This document shows, piece after piece, positions 60,483 to 64,000 of a stretch of 64,000 bases of DNA. The notes below the pieces were generated by a model. The model was given only the letters and a program-made list of their open reading frames with translations, was not told the origin of the DNA and ran no database searches. Every line of letters starts with the position of its first letter. Position 1 is the first letter of the stretch. The stretch is taken from contig CAKQYU010000002.1 of assembly GCA_934293575.1 (NCBI GenBank), positions 186,001-250,000 of the forward strand, given 5' to 3'. Position numbers and translations under genes: made by a program. The DNA comes from an uncultured Lachnospiraceae bacterium (lineage in GTDB: Bacteria > Bacillota > Clostridia > Lachnospirales > Lachnospiraceae).

Positions 60483-60512
60483 TGAATAATTCTTTTTATA
60501 TGATACATAATA
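60483..60512 (+). promoter_or_regulatory. SigG/SigF-type forespore promoter of spoVAD
   Basis: TGAATA (60483-60488), 17-base spacer, CATAATA (60506-60512). Starts immediately after the CbiET-like gene ends; predicted start near 60519. Confidence 0.75.
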
Positions 60513-60545
60513 AAAAGTGTTACCGATATGGTAGCACTTTTTTGT
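60512..60545 (+). terminator. Terminator of the CbiET-like gene, overlapping the spoVAD start region
   Basis: AAAAAGTGTTACC pairs with GGTAGCACTTTTT (one G-U), then T. The predicted SigG transcription start falls inside its left arm. Confidence 0.8.
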
Positions 60546-60591
60546 TTTACGTATGATTTGAAAATCATGTTGTGAAGGAGTGAAATGTGTT

Positions 60592-61605
60592 ATGGGTCAG
60601 AAAAAAGGAAAGCACAGTCTGGAATTTGAAAATTCCGTTTACATTATGTCGTCGGCATCTATAGTGGGTCCCAAAGAGGGAGAAGGTCCCTTAAAGGATA
60701 GCTTTGATGAGATATATGAAGATGCAACATTTGGAATGGATACGTGGGAAGAGGGCGAAAGCGAAATGGTCAAGAAAACCATTTTATGTGCATTGCGGAA
60801 GGCACGACTGAAAACCGCAGATATTCATTATCTGTTTTCGGGCGATTTGTTGGGGCAGCTGATTGCAACAACCTTTGGCGTGAAGGATTTGGAAATTCCA
60901 CTGTTTGGTTTGTATGGAGCCTGTTCTACAATGGGAGAGGCATTGTCGTTGGGTGCAATGACCGTCAATGCAGGATATGCGGATACGGTTATTGCGGCAG
61001 CTTCCAGTCATTTCGGCAGTGCGGAAAAGCAGTTTCGTTTTCCGTTGGAATATGGAAATCAAAGACCTATGGCATCAACCTGGACCGTAACCGGCTGTGG
61101 GGCGTTTGTATTGTCAAATCAGTATGGGGATGTACAGATTACAGGAATTACGACAGGGACAGTGGTGGATTATGGTGTTAAGGATTCTATGAATATGGGG
61201 GCGTGTATGGCTCCGGCTGCGGCAAGTGTAATCTATCAGCACCTGGTTGACTTTGGAAGAAAGCCGGAAGATTATGATGCCATTATTACCGGTGATCTTG
61301 GAAAAGTGGGAAGCGAGATATTATGTAAACTCCTCTATGACCAGGGATATGATATTTTTAATATACATCGGGATTGTGGAATGGAAATATATGATGATGA
61401 AAATCAGGATACACATTCCGGGGGTTCCGGATGTGGTTGCAGTGCAGTAACTTTGGCAGGAAAATTGATGAATGAATTTCGGGAGGGGAAATTAAAACGT
61501 ATTTTGTTTGTGCCTACAGGAGCATTATTATCCACGGTCAGTTTCAATGAAGGACAATCGGTACCGGGAATTGCGCATGGTGTAGTGATTGAGAGGAGGG
61601 GATAG
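60592..61605 (+). CDS. spoVAD: Stage V sporulation protein AD
   Basis: Thiolase-fold protein that binds dipicolinic acid in the forespore. 337 residues from ATG 60592 (AAGGAG 11 bases upstream). Characteristic: FENSVYIMSSASIVGPKEGEGPL, FGLYGACSTMGEAL, AAASSHFGSAEKQFRFPLEYGNQRP and HSGGSGCGCSAVTLAG. The GSGCGCSA motif is typical. Transcribed with spoVAE but about 22 kb from spoVAA-AB-AC. Confidence 0.97.
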   Translation: MGQKKGKHSLEFENSVYIMSSASIVGPKEGEGPLKDSFDEIYEDATFGMDTWEEGESEMVKKTILCALRKARLKTADIHYLFSGDLLGQLIATTFGVKDLEIPLFGLYGACSTMGEALSLGAMTVNAGYADTVIAAASSHFGSAEKQFRFPLEYGNQRPMASTWTVTGCGAFVLSNQYGDVQITGITTGTVVDYGVKDSMNMGACMAPAAASVIYQHLVDFGRKPEDYDAIITGDLGKVGSEILCKLLYDQGYDIFNIHRDCGMEIYDDENQDTHSGGSGCGCSAVTLAGKLMNEFREGKLKRILFVPTGALLSTVSFNEGQSVPGIAHGVVIERRG

Positions 61606-61609
61606 AAAT

Positions 61610-61966
61610 ATGGATTTTGTAAAAGCATTTGTGATTGGTGGATTGATTTGTGTGGCAGCACAAATCTTGATGGAAAAGACGAAGCTGATGCCGGGAAGAA
61701 TTATGGTAATTTTAGTTTGTACCGGAGCAATACTCGGAGCATTACAGATATATGAACCATTTTTGGAATTTGCGGGAAGCGGAGCTTCTGTTCCTCTTAC
61801 CGGTTTTGGTTATAATTTGTGGAAGGGTGTGAAAGAGGGGATAGATGAGGATGGATTCCTCGGACTGTTTCGCGGAGGATTTAAAATGGCAGCGGTTGGA
61901 ACGTCAGCGGCAATTATTTTTTCCTATCTGGCGTCCTTTATCTTTCAACCGAAGATGACCAAATAA
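61610..61966 (+). CDS. spoVAE: Stage V sporulation protein AE
   Basis: Membrane subunit of the SpoVA channel. 118 residues, about four spans: FVIGGLICVAAQILM, KLMPGRIMVILVCTGAILGAL, the loop GSGASVPLTGFGYNLWKG, and a final GTSAAIIFSYLASFIF. GAGGAGGGG lies 9 bases before the ATG, 4 bases after spoVAD stops. Corresponds to SpoVAEb of Bacillus. Confidence 0.95.
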   Translation: MDFVKAFVIGGLICVAAQILMEKTKLMPGRIMVILVCTGAILGALQIYEPFLEFAGSGASVPLTGFGYNLWKGVKEGIDEDGFLGLFRGGFKMAAVGTSAAIIFSYLASFIFQPKMTK

Positions 61967-62010
61967 AAAAAGCGTTTTGGCAATTGAAAAAACTGCCAAA
62001 ACGCTTTTCT
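61964..62010. terminator. Bidirectional terminator between spoVAE and the PBP gene
   Basis: AAAAGCGTTTTGGCA pairs with TGCCAAAACGCTTTT, with A and T runs on both sides. Confidence 0.92.
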
Positions 62011-64000
62011 TTATTGAATTGGAACGAAGGTAACGGTAACCGTATGGTTGCTGCTTAGGTTTGTAAATGTATAGGAAGTAATAGCTCCTTTTGCAACACC
62101 GTCAACCGTTACATTTGAAACCTGATATCCATCACCTGCAACAAAAGAAATTGTAACACTTTCCGTTGCATATGCGGAGGTTGGGCCGGATACATAACCT
62201 TCTCCTTCCACATTGGATGTGATAGAGTATACGGAATAACTGTCCTGTCCGGTGTTGGCTGTATTTTCTTCAACCGGCCGGGTATGGGTCGGACAGGTAT
62301 ATTCATTGAAATGCTCAGGGAAGATATCACTGTTTTCGCCTTCAATAATGACCTTTCCGTTTTCGTCGGTTGAGAAATGGTAAACGGTTACATCCGGACA
62401 ATAATCCGTTGCCTTGTAATGTGTTTCGTTACAAATCTTGATTGTCTGATGTATGTCACAGGTTTTTGTTGGCTCCGTTCCTTTTGCGAAATACTCGGAA
62501 CGGGTGGATGTACATTGTCCTTCTACCGGTAACATTCCGGATGTGGCACAAACCGTAATATGGTCGATGTCACTTGGCATTTCAAAGGTAGCTGAGGTAT
62601 CCTGCCCCTTTGCGGATACAATCCGGTCCATTATTTTTCTCCAGATTACTTTGTGTGTATTCTGGTTCGTAAAGTTCGTGTTTGAATCATATCCCATCCA
62701 GATACTTGCGGTATAAAAAGGTGTGGAACCGCAGAACCAATAGTCATAATTGCTCGAAGTTGTTCCGGTTTTGCCGGCTACCACCATTCCGCAGCTTAAT
62801 CGTGCCGCAGTACCGGTACCGGAAGTTACTACATCCTGCATGGCATTATTGATTAACCAGGCGGTGGATTCTTTCATAATTTGTTTTGGCTCCGGTGTAT
62901 TATCGATTAATACATTGCCGTTGTGATCCAATACCTTGGAATAAAAGGTAGGTTTGATATAAGCTCCATGGTTAGCAATGGAAGCATAGGCTCCGGTTAA
63001 CTCTAAATTGGTTACACCGTCTGTCAGACCACCTAAACACATAGATTCATTGATGTCGCTTTCCGGCATACCGTTAGTTGAAGTATCTCCGTTCTTTAAG
63101 GTTGTAATTCCCATATTACATAAGTAATCATAACCGACCTGAGGTGTTACCTCCTGGAAACATTTGACGGTGATGATATTCATGGAATCTTTGATTGCGG
63201 TACGGATTGTCTGTTGTCCGCGATAACCGCTGTACCAGTTTTTGATTGGCGTTCCGTTGCTGTAGTTGGTTGCTTCGTCCATGAAGCTTGTTGCCAATGT
63301 CATTCCCGCTGTATCAAGGGCAGGAACATAGGTGGATAAAACCTTAAAGGTAGAACCGGGCTGCCGTTTGGAATCGGTTGCACGGTTTAACGTCAGATTG
63401 CCGATTTTGTCACCGCGGCCGCCGCAGATTGCTTTGACCTGTCCGGTTGACTGATCCATAATCACAAAAGAGGATTGAGGCTGGATAGTGGTTGAGAAAG
63501 ATTCGGCAACCTCCTGATATCCGGTTTGTCCCATAATATAATCTTTGTATTCGTCTGCTGCCGCCCGTGCGGTCTCTTCGCTGGAATAAATTAAGTTATA
63601 CTTACTGTTTTCTGTTTTTTCTTTAAAGTAATTAATTAAATGATTGCTCGAGTAATTATATAATTCTCCAGTTTTTGGATCCGTTAGTGTCAATGCATAA
63701 TTTAATGCCACATTGGTGTTGCTTGGATAATTATCCGGATTGTTGATTTCTTCGTCACAGATGGACTGGATTTCCTCATCCTGATTGATATAAATACTAA
63801 GTCCTCCGGAATAAATGGCGTTAAATGCCTGTGTCTCGGTATATCCCAATTCATTAACCAGCTGATCGGTTAGTGCATTGATAACGGAATCTATATAGTA
63901 GGAGTTATAGCTTTTGTTGGAATCCTGTGTTTTGTTAAGGGAAATACGTGCATAGACATCATCTGTCATTGCGGTTTCGTATTCCTGTTTGGTAATCAGT
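62011..64000 (-). CDS. Class A penicillin-binding protein, 5' end beyond the window
   Basis: Peptidoglycan transpeptidase (PBP1A family). The frame stays open to the window edge (LITKQEYETAM before residue MTDD), so the N-terminal membrane anchor and glycosyltransferase domain lie outside. Transpeptidase motifs: nucleophile Ser in RQPGSTFKVLS, SxN in KDSMNIITVK, and KTG in VAGKTGTTSS. The C-terminus has Cys-rich linkers (CATSGMLPVEGQCTS, CDIHQTIKICNE) and a final 70-residue beta domain (SNVEGEGYVSGPTSAYATES... VTVTFVPIQ) like the InlB B-repeat type. At least 663 residues are visible. Confidence 0.9.
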   Translation of the reverse strand, partial: LITKQEYETAMTDDVYARISLNKTQDSNKSYNSYYIDSVINALTDQLVNELGYTETQAFNAIYSGGLSIYINQDEEIQSICDEEINNPDNYPSNTNVALNYALTLTDPKTGELYNYSSNHLINYFKEKTENSKYNLIYSSEETARAAADEYKDYIMGQTGYQEVAESFSTTIQPQSSFVIMDQSTGQVKAICGGRGDKIGNLTLNRATDSKRQPGSTFKVLSTYVPALDTAGMTLATSFMDEATNYSNGTPIKNWYSGYRGQQTIRTAIKDSMNIITVKCFQEVTPQVGYDYLCNMGITTLKNGDTSTNGMPESDINESMCLGGLTDGVTNLELTGAYASIANHGAYIKPTFYSKVLDHNGNVLIDNTPEPKQIMKESTAWLINNAMQDVVTSGTGTAARLSCGMVVAGKTGTTSSNYDYWFCGSTPFYTASIWMGYDSNTNFTNQNTHKVIWRKIMDRIVSAKGQDTSATFEMPSDIDHITVCATSGMLPVEGQCTSTRSEYFAKGTEPTKTCDIHQTIKICNETHYKATDYCPDVTVYHFSTDENGKVIIEGENSDIFPEHFNEYTCPTHTRPVEENTANTGQDSYSVYSITSNVEGEGYVSGPTSAYATESVTISFVAGDGYQVSNVTVDGVAKGAITSYTFTNLSSNHTVTVTFVPIQ

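Overview
The window is a chromosomal segment of a low-G+C, endospore-forming member of the Clostridia, most likely the family Lachnospiraceae. The reasoning rests on the gene families: a type III (GlnN-type) glutamine synthetase, AddAB in place of RecBCD, the spoIIA-sigF sporulation operon, SpoVA proteins, a Csp-type germination protease, PyrK/PyrDB-type dihydroorotate dehydrogenase, FeoA/FeoB with the small Cys-rich FeoB partner, and a T-box leader. I see no prophage, insertion sequence, CRISPR array, tRNA or rRNA gene. It reads as a housekeeping chromosome arm with many short operons.

Layout. 0-2.8 kb: end of the F1 ATP synthase operon (atpG-atpD-atpC). 2.9-5.6 kb: hydrolase, Cys-cluster protein and D-2-hydroxyacid dehydrogenase. 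5.6-9.4 kb: pyrimidine genes pyrF-pyrK-pyrD, then pyrE on its own promoter, then a 50-residue membrane protein. 9.4-12.5 kb: lipoprotein, polysaccharide deacetylase and small membrane proteins. 12.4-15.2 kb: probable vitamin B6 salvage locus (kinase, ECF S-component, PLP aminotransferase). 15.3-17.6 kb: glnA behind an attenuator-like leader. 17.7-24.9 kb: MATE exporter, an odd ParB-like/BMP-like fusion with a phosphoesterase, topoisomerase III, hexapeptide-repeat protein. 25-32 kb: addB-addA. 32.3-35.7 kb: queF-folC-small ORF-TPR protein. 35.7-39 kb: spoIIAA-spoIIAB-sigF converging on spoVAA-AB-AC. 39-42.1 kb: DHH phosphoesterase, proB, FliB-like protein. 42.1-44.3 kb: T-box and aspS. 44.3-50.8 kb: CBS/DRTGG pyrophosphatase, RsmH-like methyltransferase, membrane lipase, pta, DUF2130. 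50.8-54 kb: DtxR-family regulator and feoA, feoB, feoB-associated protein. 54-62 kb: Cys/Gly-rich protein, Csp protease, trmO, helical protein, degV, carD, a degenerate CbiET-like protein, spoVAD-spoVAE. 62-64 kb: class A penicillin-binding protein, cut by the window edge.

How the genes work together. The most coherent theme is sporulation. The forespore switch (SpoIIAA/SpoIIAB/SigF) lies tail-to-tail with spoVAA-AB-AC, while spoVAD-AE sits about 22 kb away. Both spoVA pieces carry a good match to a SigG-type promoter (GCATA-N17-CATACTA and TGAATA-N17-CATAATA), so a split spoVA locus appears to keep common forespore control. Csp protease and a Cys-rich possible spore-surface protein are nearby.

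Regulatory sites stand out more than exotic genes. There is a palindromic operator over the feoA -10 and a related site before feoB, next to a DtxR-family gene; an aspS T-box whose specifier reads AAC (Asn) rather than GAC; a promoter-hairpin-terminator leader on glnA; inverted repeats in the divergent B6 promoter region; and hairpins in the pyrF and pyrE leaders. The least explained proteins are the cytosolic ParB-like/BMP-like fusion (19654-21594), the CbiET-like probable pseudoenzyme (59572-60480) and the RsmH paralogue with an N-terminal extension (46038-47102). I found no clear new defence or mobile system.
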